Below, piece after piece: positions 24,827-34,007 of a stretch of DNA of 64,000 nt (position 1 is the stretch's first letter; every line of letters begins with the position of its first letter). Made by a program: the position numbers and the translations under genes. The stretch spans positions 124,001 through 188,000 of the forward strand of contig NZ_LNGH01000002.1 in assembly GCF_011057715.1 (NCBI RefSeq), given 5' to 3'. The notes under the pieces are model-generated. The model made no database searches. It was not told where the DNA came from and saw only the letters and a program-made list of their open reading frames with translations. The DNA comes from Marinitoga sp. 38H-ov. Lineage in GTDB: Bacteria; Thermotogota; Thermotogae; Petrotogales; Petrotogaceae.

Positions 24827-25049
24827 TCTTTGCTACCTCCAAATCAGTCATTTCTTTTAATGAGTTAATTAATTTTAAAGCTTCCTCTAAAGTATCCTTA
24901 GGACATATTATTTTCATCATATTATTTTCTACAACATTTCTCACATTCATCAAATTATCTACGGATTCCAATAAATAGGTTACAAGATGAATGTCTTCTT
25001 TTTTCACTTTTAAATATACATCATATTCTAACACTTTTTCTTCTATCAT
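24801..25049 (-). CDS. Small DUF4911-like protein
   Basis: This 82-residue protein has a ferredoxin-like alpha/beta pattern (YDVYLKVKKEDIHLVTYLLESVDNL, then a strand 'MMKIICPKDTLEEALKLINSLKE'). That matches my memory of DUF4911, a small domain of unknown role, with moderate certainty. It overlaps the HAD gene by 26 bases and lies downstream of phoH, so the genes are translationally coupled. Confidence 0.65.
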   Translation of the reverse strand: MIEEKVLEYDVYLKVKKEDIHLVTYLLESVDNLMNVRNVVENNMMKIICPKDTLEEALKLINSLKEMTDLEVAKIEPNNGEV

Positions 25050-25105
25050 AATTTCACCCTTTCTATTTTTTTACAATATTTTACAATATGTATCTTAAAA
25101 TTTTT

Positions 25106-26386
25106 TTACAAAAGTTCTGCAGCTTTAGTAGCTAATTCCGAACGCTCTCCTTTAACAAGATAAATATGAGCAGCCAAATCAGAATCTTTAAATTTTGAAG
25201 ATACATATATTAAACCATTTGATGAAAATCCTAAATAAGGATTATCAATTTGAAATGGATCTCCTGTTAAAATTATTTTTGTATTTTCACCAACTCTAGT
25301 AATTATTGTTTTTATTTCATGTGGGGTTAAATTTTGCGCCTCATCAATTATCATATATTGCTGCGGAATAGATCTACCTCTAATATAAGATAATACTTCT
25401 ATTTCTAAAATATCTTTTTTTTCCAAATATTCATCAGGTTTCTTACCTTTCCCTTGAAAAAGAAATTCTAAATTATCATATATTGGTTGTAACCAAGGTT
25501 TCATCTTTTCTTGAATAGAACCAGGTAAATATCCAATATCCTTACCAACAGGAACAACTGGTTTTGATACTAACAGTTTTTTATATTTTTTTTCTTCTAA
25601 TACTTTTCCCAAACCTATAGCCAAAGCTAATAATGTTTTACCAGTACCAGCACTCCCAACTAAAGTAACTAAAGGTATTTCATCATTTAACAATGCATCA
25701 AATGCAAAAATTTGTTCTCTATTTCTCGGATTTATCCCAAATACATTAGTAAATAGAGAAATATCTAGTTTTAATAATGATTTTTCTTTTTCTGAATATC
25801 TATAATAATTCCCTTCATTTAAATCAAAATATGTGTTTGGTGATGGTTTTTCATCTAAATTTAATAGATTGATATTTATTTTTTCTTTATCAATTAAAGA
25901 TTTTTCTACCTTAAGATCAATATATCCCGTAAAATAATTTTCATATTCTATTCTATCGGTTAAATAATCTTGAGTTTCCACACCAACAGCTTCAGCTTTT
26001 ATTCTTAAATTTAAATCTTTAGTTACTAAATAGGTGGGAATTTTACTTTCATTTTTTACATGCAAAGCATAATATAGAATAAAATCGTCAACTTTCTTTC
26101 CTAAATATTTAGGAATTTCTAAATTTTTACTGTCTAATGTGATAATCTTTAAAAGACCACCATTTTCAAGTTTAATTCCATCCCTTAAATTTCCATTTTT
26201 TCTTAAATTATCAAATATTCTATTAACTTCTCGAGCAGCAGCACCAGTTCTTTCACTTCTTGTTTTTAAATCATCTATTTCTTCTAATACAGGAAATGGA
26301 ATCAAAACATTGTTATCTTCAAAATTAAATATAGCTTTTGGATCATGAATTAAAACATTTGTGTCAAGAATATAATTTTTTATCAT
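25106..26386 (-). CDS. PIN domain plus PhoH-like ATPase
   Basis: The 426-residue protein has an N-terminal PIN nuclease domain (NYILDTNVLIHDPKAI; acidic residues near 8, 37 and in 'LVTKDLNLRIKAEA'). A PhoH ATPase domain follows, with Walker A (VGSAGTGKTLLALA, about 242) and Walker B (YMIIDEAQNLTPHEIKTI). PIN-PhoH proteins are RNA helicase/nucleases. It lies one base downstream of the DnaQ-like exonuclease gene. An RNA-processing role is known for the family only in outline. Confidence 0.92.
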   Translation of the reverse strand: MIKNYILDTNVLIHDPKAIFNFEDNNVLIPFPVLEEIDDLKTRSERTGAAAREVNRIFDNLRKNGNLRDGIKLENGGLLKIITLDSKNLEIPKYLGKKVDDFILYYALHVKNESKIPTYLVTKDLNLRIKAEAVGVETQDYLTDRIEYENYFTGYIDLKVEKSLIDKEKININLLNLDEKPSPNTYFDLNEGNYYRYSEKEKSLLKLDISLFTNVFGINPRNREQIFAFDALLNDEIPLVTLVGSAGTGKTLLALAIGLGKVLEEKKYKKLLVSKPVVPVGKDIGYLPGSIQEKMKPWLQPIYDNLEFLFQGKGKKPDEYLEKKDILEIEVLSYIRGRSIPQQYMIIDEAQNLTPHEIKTIITRVGENTKIILTGDPFQIDNPYLGFSSNGLIYVSSKFKDSDLAAHIYLVKGERSELATKAAELL

Positions 26387-26387
26387 A

Positions 26388-26945
26388 CTACCCCCTCCAT
26401 TTTTTTATGAAATCCCTTAAACTTTTTATCCCAAATTTATTAACAAAAAATAAAAACACTCTTGCTGTCATCAACGCATCTTCATATGCTCTATGTGATT
26501 TACCAACATATACATTAAATTTTTTAGCTAAATGTTCTAATGAGTAAGGTCCTTTACCTAATAGTTCTTTAGCAATTTCAAGTGTGTCAATATAATAATT
26601 ATCAACAGGTAAAATCCCACTTTCTTTTGCTGCTAAATCTAAAAACATCATATCCATTTTTATATTATGTGAAACTAAAATAGTGTCAGATATATATTCT
26701 TTAAACTTTGGAAAAACTTCAATTATTGTAGGAGCATTTTCAATATCTTTATTATTTAATTTATGAAATTGTGAACCTTCTACTGGAATTTTAATATTTG
26801 GATTAACTAATGTATGAAATTCATACTTTCTTTTTATTTTTCCATTGAAAATAGGTATTGCAGCTATTTCAATTATTCTATCTCCTAAATAAGGTTTTAA
26901 TCCTGTTGTTTCTAAATCAAAGGATACAAAAACTTGTTGATTCAT
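26388..26945 (-). CDS. DnaQ-like 3'-5' exonuclease (DEDDh)
   Basis: I start at the ATG ending at 26945, which follows GGAGG; a longer frame has no site. The 185-residue protein shows Exo I 'SFDLETTGL', Exo II 'LVSHNIKMDMMFLD' and Exo III 'HRAYEDALMTA', with the DEDDh acidic residues and His. It lacks the polymerase and other domains of PolC, so it is a stand-alone epsilon-like proofreading or repair exonuclease. Confidence 0.9.
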   Translation of the reverse strand: MNQQVFVSFDLETTGLKPYLGDRIIEIAAIPIFNGKIKRKYEFHTLVNPNIKIPVEGSQFHKLNNKDIENAPTIIEVFPKFKEYISDTILVSHNIKMDMMFLDLAAKESGILPVDNYYIDTLEIAKELLGKGPYSLEHLAKKFNVYVGKSHRAYEDALMTARVFLFFVNKFGIKSLRDFIKKWRG

Positions 26946-27059
26946 GTAATTACCTCCTAATTTAAGTATAGCATAATTTTGAATAACTTGCAATTTAGTT
27001 TCAATAAATTTTTATTTTGAATAAATTTATGTTAAATTCTTTTTATTTAGAATTTTTTT

Positions 27060-27068
27060 TGGTATAAT
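27060..27068 (+). promoter_or_regulatory. Extended -10 promoter of rpsF-ssb-rpsR
   Basis: TATAAT at 27063-27068 is preceded by TGG, an extended -10. No good -35 is visible in the A/T-rich upstream sequence. Transcription would start near 27075, giving a leader of about 50 bases before rpsF. Confidence 0.6.
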
Positions 27069-27080
27069 ACTATGGAAAAA

Positions 27081-27119
27081 AATTCCGCTCTTTTAAAGGG
27101 CCAAAATTGTCCGAGGAGG
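27081..27119 (+). promoter_or_regulatory. Possible S6:S18 autoregulatory leader of rpsF
   Basis: Between the start site and the ribosome binding site the leader is unusually GC-rich and contains CCG trinucleotides near 27083 and 27111 and a small GGGC/GTCC hairpin that reaches the ribosome binding site. Many bacteria carry an RNA here that binds the S6:S18 complex through a CCG element. The match is by position and the CCG only; I could not fit the whole consensus. Confidence 0.35.
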
Positions 27120-27125
27120 TGTAGT

Positions 27126-27512
27126 ATGAAGGAAAGAATTTACGAAGTTATGTTTATTGTTTCTCCTGAATTATCAGAAGAAGCAAGAAACGCGGAAGTT
27201 GAAAAGGTTAAAGGTTGGATAGAAGAGAAAGTTGGAGGAAATGTTCAACACTGGGAAAGATGGGGTATGAGAAAATTAGCTTATAGAACCCATCAAGGAT
27301 ATACTGAAGGAGATTATACTTGGGGTATTTTCAAAGCTTCTCCTGAAAAAGTTAATGAATTGGATGGATTATTTAGAATTAATAGCCAAAATACATTTAG
27401 ATGGCAAGTATTTAGAAGAGAAGATTTAGAAAAAGCAGAAAAAAATAAAGAAAATAAAGCTGTTGAAAATCAAGAAGTCGTTGTTGAAGAACCTGTAAAT
27501 ACAGAAGAATGA
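27126..27512 (+). CDS. rpsF: 30S ribosomal protein S6
   Basis: I start at ATG 27126 behind GAGGAGGTG, dropping an upstream in-frame ATG at 27072 that lies at the promoter. The 128-residue protein begins ERIYEVMFIVSPELSEE and contains 'WGMRKLAYRTHQGYTEGDY' and 'NTFRWQVFRRED', typical of S6, followed by an acidic tail rich in Glu. S6 pairs with S18, encoded two genes later. Confidence 0.95.
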   Translation: MKERIYEVMFIVSPELSEEARNAEVEKVKGWIEEKVGGNVQHWERWGMRKLAYRTHQGYTEGDYTWGIFKASPEKVNELDGLFRINSQNTFRWQVFRREDLEKAEKNKENKAVENQEVVVEEPVNTEE

Positions 27513-27525
27513 TAGGGATGAAAAT

Positions 27526-28032
27526 ATGAGTTATTCATTTAATAGAGTAATCTTAGTTGGGAGACTTACTCGCGATCCGGAAGTTAGGATGACTACTTCT
27601 GGTGACAAAGTGGCAAATTTTACTATTGCTGTTGATAGACCTAATTGGAACAGCGATTTCAATGGTCAAAAAACAGATTTTATAAGAATTGTAGTATTTG
27701 GGAAAAGAGCTGAATTTGCTGAAAATTATTTAAAAAAAGGTGTATTAATTTTAGTGGAAGGATCACTAAGAATTAATACTTGGAGAGACCAAAACAATAA
27801 TTATAAGGAAAGAGCTGAAGTTTCTGCATCAGCAATACAATTTATGGAATCAAAAGCTAGCAGAGATGCATATATAACAGATAATTTTGAAAATAATTCA
27901 AATATAGAAGTTATTGAACCGACAATAGATGAAGTATCTGATGATTTGGATGATTTCTCAAATGATAATTTTCCACAGTTTTTTCCAATTGACGATGTAA
28001 ATCCAGATGATGATACTCCACCAAATTTTTAG
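27526..28032 (+). CDS. ssb: Single-stranded DNA-binding protein
   Basis: The 168-residue protein has an OB fold in residues 1-110 (NRVILVGRLTRDPEVRMTTSGDKVANFTIAVDR, then 'FGKRAEFAENYLKKG') and a disordered acidic tail ending DDDTPPNF, close to the usual DDxIPF tip that recruits repair and replication proteins. It sits in the classic rpsF-ssb-rpsR order. Confidence 0.95.
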   Translation: MSYSFNRVILVGRLTRDPEVRMTTSGDKVANFTIAVDRPNWNSDFNGQKTDFIRIVVFGKRAEFAENYLKKGVLILVEGSLRINTWRDQNNNYKERAEVSASAIQFMESKASRDAYITDNFENNSNIEVIEPTIDEVSDDLDDFSNDNFPQFFPIDDVNPDDDTPPNF

Positions 28033-28044
28033 GAGGTGAATAAA

Positions 28045-28272
28045 ATGGCATTTAACAGAAGACCTAGAAGAGTTAAAAAATGTAAATTATGCTCAATGAA
28101 AGTTGAATATATAGATTATAAAAATACAGATTTATTAAAAGATTTCATGAACGAAAAAGGTAAAATTGTTCCAAAAAGATTAAATGGAAATTGTTCTAAA
28201 CATCAAAGAATGGTTAAAACAGCTATTAAAAGATCAAGACAAATGGCTTTATTACCTTTTGTAAGCGAATAA
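28045..28272 (+). CDS. rpsR: 30S ribosomal protein S18
   Basis: ATG 28045 follows AGGAGGTG; an upstream GTG at 28036 would sit on that site. The 75-residue basic protein has the S18 core '[29 protein letters not shown]' with a Cys pair often seen in zinc-binding S18 forms, and '[20 protein letters not shown]'. It closes the rpsF operon before a strong terminator. Confidence 0.95.
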   Translation: MAFNRRPRRVKKCKLCSMKVEYIDYKNTDLLKDFMNEKGKIVPKRLNGNCSKHQRMVKTAIKRSRQMALLPFVSE

Positions 28273-28274
28273 TA

Positions 28275-28302
28275 GAAGGAGGCGTTGCCTCCTTCTTTTT
28301 TT
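28275..28302 (+). terminator. Terminator of rpsF-ssb-rpsR
   Basis: A 9-bp perfect GC-rich stem (28275-28283 with 28287-28295, 3-base loop) is followed by a run of seven T residues, two bases after the rpsR stop. Confidence 0.95.
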
Positions 28303-28333
28303 AATAATTGAAAACTATTTTTTAAAACAATTG

Positions 28334-28342
28334 TGGTATACT
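28334..28342 (+). promoter_or_regulatory. Extended -10 promoter of rplI
   Basis: TATACT (28337-28342) is preceded by TGG, as at rpsF. A TTGAAA at 28308-28313 is 23 bases away, too far for a normal -35. The gene's AGGAGGG site follows about 20 bases after. Confidence 0.5.
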
Positions 28343-28371
28343 TAAATTAAAATGATTAGGAGGGCGATAAT

Positions 28372-28821
28372 ATGAAGGTTATGTTATTAAAAGATGTTGC
28401 TAAAGTTGGAAAAAAAGGTGAAATTGTTAAGGTTTCTGATGGTTATGGAAGAAATTTTTTAATTCCAAGAGGATTAGCAGTAGAAGCTAAAGAAGGAGAG
28501 ATTAAACATGTTAAAAAAATCCAAGAAGTTAAAAATGAAGTAAAACAAAAAAGAAAAGAGAAAAATGAACAATTGTTGAAAAAATTGCAAGAAAGAGTTT
28601 ATATAATAAAAATTAAATCTGGTAGCAATGGTAAACTATTTGGTTCAATTACTGCAAATGATGTTGCTAAATTGATAAAAGAATCTACAAATTTAGAATT
28701 TGATAAAAGATGGTTTGATGAAAAAATTAATATAAAGGAAATTGGATTATATTCATTAAAAGTTAAATTACCAGAAGGTGTAAAAGGTGAAATCAAATTG
28801 AAAGTTGAGCCACTGGAATAG
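28372..28821 (+). CDS. rplI: 50S ribosomal protein L9
   Basis: The 149-residue protein has the L9 N-terminal domain ([39 protein letters not shown]), a long charged connecting helix (about 45-75) and the C-terminal rRNA-binding domain ([14 protein letters not shown]). The length matches the family. It is transcribed from its own promoter after the rpsR terminator and leads into the RNase Z gene. Confidence 0.96.
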   Translation: MKVMLLKDVAKVGKKGEIVKVSDGYGRNFLIPRGLAVEAKEGEIKHVKKIQEVKNEVKQKRKEKNEQLLKKLQERVYIIKIKSGSNGKLFGSITANDVAKLIKESTNLEFDKRWFDEKINIKEIGLYSLKVKLPEGVKGEIKLKVEPLE

Positions 28822-28840
28822 ATATGGATGGTGAATTATA

Positions 28841-29671
28841 TTGGAATTTATAATACGTTCAAAAGCATTATATACAACATGGATTTATTATAAACCAGAT
28901 AGATTATTATTTGATGTCGGTGAAGGCATAAGTGCTGCATTAGGAAATAAAATATATAGTATAGAAAAAATTTTTCTTTCTCATTCACATGTTGATCATA
29001 TTGCAGGATTATGGGGATTTATTAATACCAGAAATAATGCTATGGGAAGCAGAGAAAAAGATTTAGAAATATATTTTCCTAAAAATTCAAAAAATATATC
29101 TGAATATCTAAATTTTATTAAATCCATGAATAGACATCTTAGATTTAATATAACTATAAAAGAGATTGAACACAATGATATTGTAGAATTAAGAAACAAT
29201 CGTTTTTTAAGTGCCTTTAAAACTAGACATACCCCCGGAGAAAAATCGTTAGGATTTCAAATTATTGAAAAAAGAAAAAAATTAAAAAACGAATTCATTA
29301 ATTTATCAGGTGAAAAAATTAAAAAACTTGTAAGTGATTATGGAAAAGATTATATTACAGAAGAATACACAAAAAAATTAATTACTATTAGCGGAGATTC
29401 TTTGCCAATATCTCCTGATATAATAGAAGATTCTGATATTCTATTACATGAATGTACATTCATAAAAGAATCTGATAGAAAATTAAGGAATCATACTTCT
29501 TTAGATGAAATAAAGGTTTTATTAAAACAAATATCACCAAAAAAAGTTATATTATATCATGTGTCTAGTAGGTATAATAAATTAATTGATAAAATATTAA
29601 AAGATTTAAAAAATGAATTTGATAATATAGAATTTCATATTGTTCACCCTGAAGAGATCTCTATAATATAA
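28841..29671 (+). CDS. Ribonuclease Z-like metallo-beta-lactamase-fold protein
   Basis: The 276-residue protein has the HxHxDH metal site H48-S-H50-V-D52-H53 (FLSHSHVDHIAGLWG), a second-site Asp in 'TISGDS' and late histidines in 'NHTS' and 'LYHVSSRY'. The layout resembles T. maritima-type RNase Z, which matures tRNA 3' ends. The start is TTG 28841 with GGTG upstream; no better start is in frame. Ribonuclease Z is the best call, though other MBL nucleases share the fold. Confidence 0.78.
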   Translation: MEFIIRSKALYTTWIYYKPDRLLFDVGEGISAALGNKIYSIEKIFLSHSHVDHIAGLWGFINTRNNAMGSREKDLEIYFPKNSKNISEYLNFIKSMNRHLRFNITIKEIEHNDIVELRNNRFLSAFKTRHTPGEKSLGFQIIEKRKKLKNEFINLSGEKIKKLVSDYGKDYITEEYTKKLITISGDSLPISPDIIEDSDILLHECTFIKESDRKLRNHTSLDEIKVLLKQISPKKVILYHVSSRYNKLIDKILKDLKNEFDNIEFHIVHPEEISII

Positions 29672-29692
29672 AAATAAAAAAGGGGGGATAAA

Positions 29693-30121
29693 ATGTTAGA
29701 ATGGCAATTTTGGCTTATTATGGGGATTATTTTTATAGTATTAGAAGTATTAACTCCTTCATTCTTTTTTTTATGGTTTGGTATTAGTGCTTTTATTACA
29801 TCAATTTTAGGTATATTTATTACAAACAAGTTTATTACATCAGCAGTTTTTATTATATTATCTGCAATACTATGGTTATTTTCTAAAAAAATTGTTAAAA
29901 AATGGCTAGAACCAAAACAAACTAAATTATTTCATTTAGATGAATTGATTGAAAAAAAAGGAATTGCATTAACTGATTTTAATACTGAAGAACCCGGAAT
30001 CGTTAAAGTTTATAGCGAGGAATGGAAAGCGTACTCTGATGAAGGAAATATAAATAAAGGGGATAAAATAATAGTTTTAAAAAGAGAATCTAATATTTTA
30101 ATTGTAAAGAAAATATCTTAA
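29693..30121 (+). CDS. NfeD-like membrane protein (short form)
   Basis: The 142-residue protein has two or three N-terminal membrane helices (residues 3-65) and a C-terminal OB-fold domain with 'KKGIALTDFNTEEPGIVKVYSEEWKAYSDEGNINKGDKIIV', the NfeD pattern. Short NfeD proteins act with SPFH proteins in membrane microdomains and quality control. An SPFH gene follows 12 bases later. Confidence 0.88.
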   Translation: MLEWQFWLIMGIIFIVLEVLTPSFFFLWFGISAFITSILGIFITNKFITSAVFIILSAILWLFSKKIVKKWLEPKQTKLFHLDELIEKKGIALTDFNTEEPGIVKVYSEEWKAYSDEGNINKGDKIIVLKRESNILIVKKIS

Positions 30122-30133
30122 GGAGGGGGTATT

Positions 30134-31066
30134 ATGTTTTATTATGGTATTATAGCTTTATTTTTATTATTTTTAGCATCTACTAGTTTAAAAATTATTA
30201 GACCATATGAAAAAGGTTTAATAGAAAGATTAGGTAAATTCCATAGAGAAGCTCAGCCTGGTTTACAATTTATTATACCTTTTCTTGATAGATTAATTAA
30301 AGTTGATATGAGAGAAAGAGTTATTGATGTTCCTCCACAAGAAGTTATTACAAAAGATAATGTAATTGTAACTGTTGATGCTGTAATATATTACGAAGTA
30401 ACAGAATCTTTTAGAGTTATATATAATGTTAATAATTTCGAAATTGCTGCAATTAAATTAGCTCAAACAAATTTAAGAAATGTTATAGGGGAATTGGAGT
30501 TAGATCAAACCTTAACTTCAAGAGAAATGATAAATACTAGACTAAGAGAAGTTTTGGATGAAGCTACAGATAAATGGGGAGTAAAAGTCACTAGAGTTGA
30601 AATAAAGAAAATAGATCCACCAAATGATATAATGGAAGCTATGAGCAAACAAATGAAAGCCGAAAGAATGAAAAGAGCTGCCGTTTTAGAAGCAGAAGGT
30701 TATAAGCAAGCTGCTATATTAAGAGCTGAAGGGGACAAAAGATCTGCAATTCTAAAAGCTGAAGGTCAAGCAGAATCTGTAAAAAGAGTTGCAGAAGCTC
30801 AAAAATACAAATATGAAGTCGAGGCTAAAGGTCAAGCACAGGCCATTATAAACGTATTTAATGCTATTCATGAAGGGAAACCTACTAAAGATCTACTAAC
30901 TGTAAAATATTTAGAAGCTCTTAAAGATATTGCTAACGGAAATGCTTCAAAATTATTTATTCCTTATGATGTAGTTGGAGTTTTAGGTTCAGTTGCTACA
31001 ATTTTTGAAGCAAAAGCTGATATAGAAAACAAAAATCAGAATATAAAAGGTAATAGAGAGGAGTAA
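30134..31066 (+). CDS. SPFH/stomatin-like protein (QmcA/HflK-type)
   Basis: The 310-residue protein has one N-terminal helix (1-18), an SPFH domain ([53 protein letters not shown]) and an Ala/Glu-rich coiled coil ([30 protein letters not shown] pattern, about 178-240) that drives ring assembly. It is the partner of the NfeD-like gene just upstream. The role in membrane organisation is known for the family. Confidence 0.93.
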   Translation: MFYYGIIALFLLFLASTSLKIIRPYEKGLIERLGKFHREAQPGLQFIIPFLDRLIKVDMRERVIDVPPQEVITKDNVIVTVDAVIYYEVTESFRVIYNVNNFEIAAIKLAQTNLRNVIGELELDQTLTSREMINTRLREVLDEATDKWGVKVTRVEIKKIDPPNDIMEAMSKQMKAERMKRAAVLEAEGYKQAAILRAEGDKRSAILKAEGQAESVKRVAEAQKYKYEVEAKGQAQAIINVFNAIHEGKPTKDLLTVKYLEALKDIANGNASKLFIPYDVVGVLGSVATIFEAKADIENKNQNIKGNREE

Positions 31067-31069
31067 TAT

Positions 31070-31582
31070 ATGTATTATCTTTTTTATATATTATTTGAAT
31101 GTTTTATAGCATCTTTTATAGCTTTTTTTATTGCACAATATTATATTATTACTAATAAAAAAATACCTTATTTTTTTGAAATGATGAATACTTATGTATT
31201 TACTTTATCGGTTATTATAATAAATATTTTAAAGGTGGAAAATTCCAAATTATCAAATTTTCTATTATATATTATATTAATTATTTTTTATGTTAGATCT
31301 TTTATTACTGCTAAAGATAAATTTGATAGTAGATTTAGGTCTATGATTTTATCTTTTGGATATACTAGAGAATCATATTTTTATAAATTTTTAATGAAAC
31401 GAATTCTTTTGAGAGGTTTGGAAGGATTTTCTTATTCTATTGCTTTAATTCTTTTATTGAACAAACTACCTTTTTGGGTAACTATGGGAAATAACTTTTC
31501 AGAATTCTTTTACATAATTCTATTTTTATTAATTGCTGGAATTGTTAAGAATACAAATTTTGGTAAAATATCCAGAATATAA
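31070..31582 (+). CDS. Membrane protein of unknown function
   Basis: The 170-residue protein has five or six hydrophobic segments (about 5-25, 40-60, 62-78, 118-130, 145-160) and a positively charged middle loop with 'SFGYTRESYFYKFLMKRILLRG', a little like the coupling loop of ABC permeases. I do not recognise a family. It starts 3 bases after the SPFH gene, so it may work with the NfeD/SPFH pair. Confidence 0.7.
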   Translation: MYYLFYILFECFIASFIAFFIAQYYIITNKKIPYFFEMMNTYVFTLSVIIINILKVENSKLSNFLLYIILIIFYVRSFITAKDKFDSRFRSMILSFGYTRESYFYKFLMKRILLRGLEGFSYSIALILLLNKLPFWVTMGNNFSEFFYIILFLLIAGIVKNTNFGKISRI

Positions 31583-31608
31583 TGGCCATCACTGGCCATT
31601 ATATTTTT
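31580..31608. terminator. Bidirectional terminator between converging operons
   Basis: A 9-bp perfect stem (31580-31588 with 31593-31601, 4-base loop) is followed by ATATTTTTT on the plus strand. It overlaps the stop codons of both the membrane protein and the opposing glycosyltransferase. Confidence 0.85.
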
Positions 31609-32717
31609 TCTCTTTTAACTTTATACCATTTATTTTCCTTATTTTTTAATGAAATAAAAGAATAAATCAAAATCACATATTCAAAAGATAACATAAAAGG
31701 TATTGTTATAATCAAATTAAATAAATACCTATTCCACCGAATATTTTTACTTATAAATAATGTTCCAGCAATAATCCCATAGATTATAACCAAGAATTTA
31801 AATAAATAGTTGAGTATCAAATATCCTTTAAATAGTGAAAAAATAATAGTGATTATAGGAAAGAATATTACAAAAAGAATAATAAATATTACCCACCATA
31901 AATTTTTATTACCTTTAGCAGCAAATTCAAATAATTCCGTTAAACCTCCTACATACCATCTTTTGTGTTGAAAAAATAAATCTTTAAAATTTGTAGCATA
32001 TTGAATTTTAGTTTTAGGTTCTAATATAAATCTTTGAGAAATTCCTATTTGATTTAATTTAATATATAAATTAACATCATCTACAAGTGTTTCATCTTTA
32101 AGAGGTATTACTTTATCTAATATTTTCTTTCTAATAAAAACCCCATTCCCCATAAATACAGCTTTAGAAAACAAATTCGAATATAAAATATTTCTAGCAA
32201 ATTCAAAATAAATTTCTTGAAAATCATATATCATTTTATTCCTATAATTATAAGCTTCAAAGTCAACATAAATCATATTAACTTTTTCATTAGAAAAATA
32301 TTTAATATGTTCTTCTATAAAGTTATCTGGTAATAACGTATCAGCATCTAAAAACAAAACTACATCCCCATCTATATATTTTATTGCTTCATTTATAGAT
32401 TGGGCTTTACCTTTTGCACCTAACTTTTTATAAATTTTTACTCTATCATCTTTTATATTTTTTACAATATCATATGTATTATCTTTTGAATTATCATCTA
32501 TTACTATTATTTCAAAATTATCGCACGTATTATTTAAAATAGTTCTTATACTTTTTTCAATTACTTCTTCTTCATTATAAACAGGAATAATTATTGATAC
32601 CTTTAAATCTTTTTCATTAATATATTTTTTTGCCATAAATGTCCTGTATAAGTTTAAATATTTACCTAACAATTGAAAAATCATTGAAAAAACAATTGAA
32701 AGAAATAGAATATTCAT
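31599..32717 (-). CDS. Membrane glycosyltransferase family 2
   Basis: The 372-residue protein has an N-terminal helix, then a GT2 domain with 'SIIIPVYNEEEVIEKSIRTIL', the DxD motif 'LFLDADTLLPDNF' (about 123), 'DDVNLYIKL' and the processive-type 'QHKRWYVGG' (QxxRW). Three C-terminal helices follow. QxxRW suggests a processive or lipid-linked polysaccharide synthase, as in hyaluronan or cellulose synthase relatives. The gene begins 23 bases after a tRNA gene in the same direction. Confidence 0.88.
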   Translation of the reverse strand: MNILFLSIVFSMIFQLLGKYLNLYRTFMAKKYINEKDLKVSIIIPVYNEEEVIEKSIRTILNNTCDNFEIIVIDDNSKDNTYDIVKNIKDDRVKIYKKLGAKGKAQSINEAIKYIDGDVVLFLDADTLLPDNFIEEHIKYFSNEKVNMIYVDFEAYNYRNKMIYDFQEIYFEFARNILYSNLFSKAVFMGNGVFIRKKILDKVIPLKDETLVDDVNLYIKLNQIGISQRFILEPKTKIQYATNFKDLFFQHKRWYVGGLTELFEFAAKGNKNLWWVIFIILFVIFFPIITIIFSLFKGYLILNYLFKFLVIIYGIIAGTLFISKNIRWNRYLFNLIITIPFMLSFEYVILIYSFISLKNKENKWYKVKREKI

Positions 32718-32740
32718 AATTTCTCCCCTTTATAAAAAAA

Positions 32741-32815
32741 TGGTGGGTGCTGCAGGGATTGAACCTGCGACCTCTTCCGCGTCAAGGAAGCGCTCTCCCA
32801 CTGAGCTAAGCACCC
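32741..32815 (-). tRNA. tRNA-Val (anticodon GAC)
   Basis: The minus strand gives a 75-base tRNA with a GGGTGCT/AGCACCC acceptor stem, an encoded CCA end, an anticodon stem CTTCC/GGAAG with the loop TTGACGC (anticodon GAC, valine GUC/GUU), and a T arm with GGTTCAATC. It lies between two glycosyltransferase genes on the same strand, with 28 and 23 bases either side, so it is likely cut from a longer transcript. Confidence 0.96.
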
Positions 32816-32842
32816 ACTACCAAGATTATTTTATCATAAAAG

Positions 32843-34003
32843 TTATTTTTTGTCAATATTTAAAAGGTTTTCATATACTTCTAAAATTCTTTTTACTGAT
32901 ACTTCAATTGAATAATTTTCTTTAACAAAATTAATTGCATTTTCTGATAATTTTTTATGCAAATCTTTATTTCTCAATACTCTTAATATCTCATGAGAAA
33001 AATCATCTTCATTTAATTCTTCAATCATTATTCCTCCGGCATTTTCATGATTCAATAAATCATATACTCCCATTTTCCCCAATGCAACTACAGGTGTACC
33101 AGCTGCCATAGACTCTAACACAACTAAACCTTGTGTTTCAGTATAGGAGGCAAATATAAATAAATCTGCTTGTTTATAGGCATCTAACACTTTTTCTCTA
33201 GGTTGCCCTCCTGTAAAGATGACTTTTTCATGTAAATCATAATCAATTACAATATCTTCTAATTTTTCCCTCTCAACACCATCTCCAACAATAACAAATT
33301 TTATATTTTTTTCCTCATGATATACTTTATGAATGACTTTAATTAAAAAATCTATATTCTTTTCAGGGCCAAGTCTTCCAACAAATAATATTATTTTTTC
33401 TTCTGAAGAAATATCGTATTCTTTTCTAATATCCCATTCAACTGGATTATTAAATTTATTAATATCTATTCCCGTAGGTATTACTACTATGTGTTCATCT
33501 GGAACACCATAACTAACTAATAATTCTTTAATATTATTAGTTGGTGAGATTACTTTATCTAATTTTAAGCACCAATTTTTAATCATTCTTTGTGTTTGTT
33601 TTAAAGTCGGTCTGATAATCAAAGGTAAATAGTTTCTATAATATTCATACATAGTATGATGAGTACCAACATGTTTTATTTTTAATAATTTTGCTAAAAA
33701 CTCTGCAAATATCCCCATAGAAAAAGGATCTTGTGAATGAATTATATCTAAATTTAAATCTTTAATCTTAAAAATATCTGTAGATATAGGTAATGCTATT
33801 CTTTGTTCTTTTTCAAATAAAAACTTTATTGCAGGAAATTCAAATACATTTTTTTCACTTCTTTTATAATCTTTTGAATATTTAGGAACAAATAAATATA
33901 CATTATGTCCTAGTTTTTCCATTTCTTCCTTATATAATTTTACTGCAGTTGAAACACCATTTTTTTGAGGGAAGTATACATCTGAAAATATACCTATATT
34001 CAT
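32843..34003 (-). CDS. Glycosyltransferase family 4 (possibly glycolipid synthase)
   Basis: I start at the ATG ending at 34003 after AGGGGTG. The 386-residue protein has the GT4 N-terminal pattern 'MNIGIFSDVYFPQKNGVSTAVKLY', 'HSQDPFSMG', 'HTMYEYYRNYLP', 'IPTGIDINKF', 'FVGRLGPEKN' and the E-x7-E 'ASYTETQGLVVLESMAAGTPVVA'. The N-terminus is much like alpha-glucosyl-diacylglycerol synthases, so glycolipid synthesis is a reasonable guess. It lies in a glycosyltransferase cluster. Confidence 0.87.
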   Translation of the reverse strand: MNIGIFSDVYFPQKNGVSTAVKLYKEEMEKLGHNVYLFVPKYSKDYKRSEKNVFEFPAIKFLFEKEQRIALPISTDIFKIKDLNLDIIHSQDPFSMGIFAEFLAKLLKIKHVGTHHTMYEYYRNYLPLIIRPTLKQTQRMIKNWCLKLDKVISPTNNIKELLVSYGVPDEHIVVIPTGIDINKFNNPVEWDIRKEYDISSEEKIILFVGRLGPEKNIDFLIKVIHKVYHEEKNIKFVIVGDGVEREKLEDIVIDYDLHEKVIFTGGQPREKVLDAYKQADLFIFASYTETQGLVVLESMAAGTPVVALGKMGVYDLLNHENAGGIMIEELNEDDFSHEILRVLRNKDLHKKLSENAINFVKENYSIEVSVKRILEVYENLLNIDKK

Positions 34004-34007
34004 TATT

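Noticed and set aside
27072-27125. N-terminal extension of S6 from the upstream ATG at 27072
   Set aside because: It begins at the expected transcription start, has no ribosome binding site, and the strong GAGGAGGTG site serves ATG 27126, where S6 homology begins.
32740-32925. Plus-strand ORF across the tRNA gene
   Set aside because: Its first half is the antisense of tRNA-Val, a common false call; there is no ribosome binding site.
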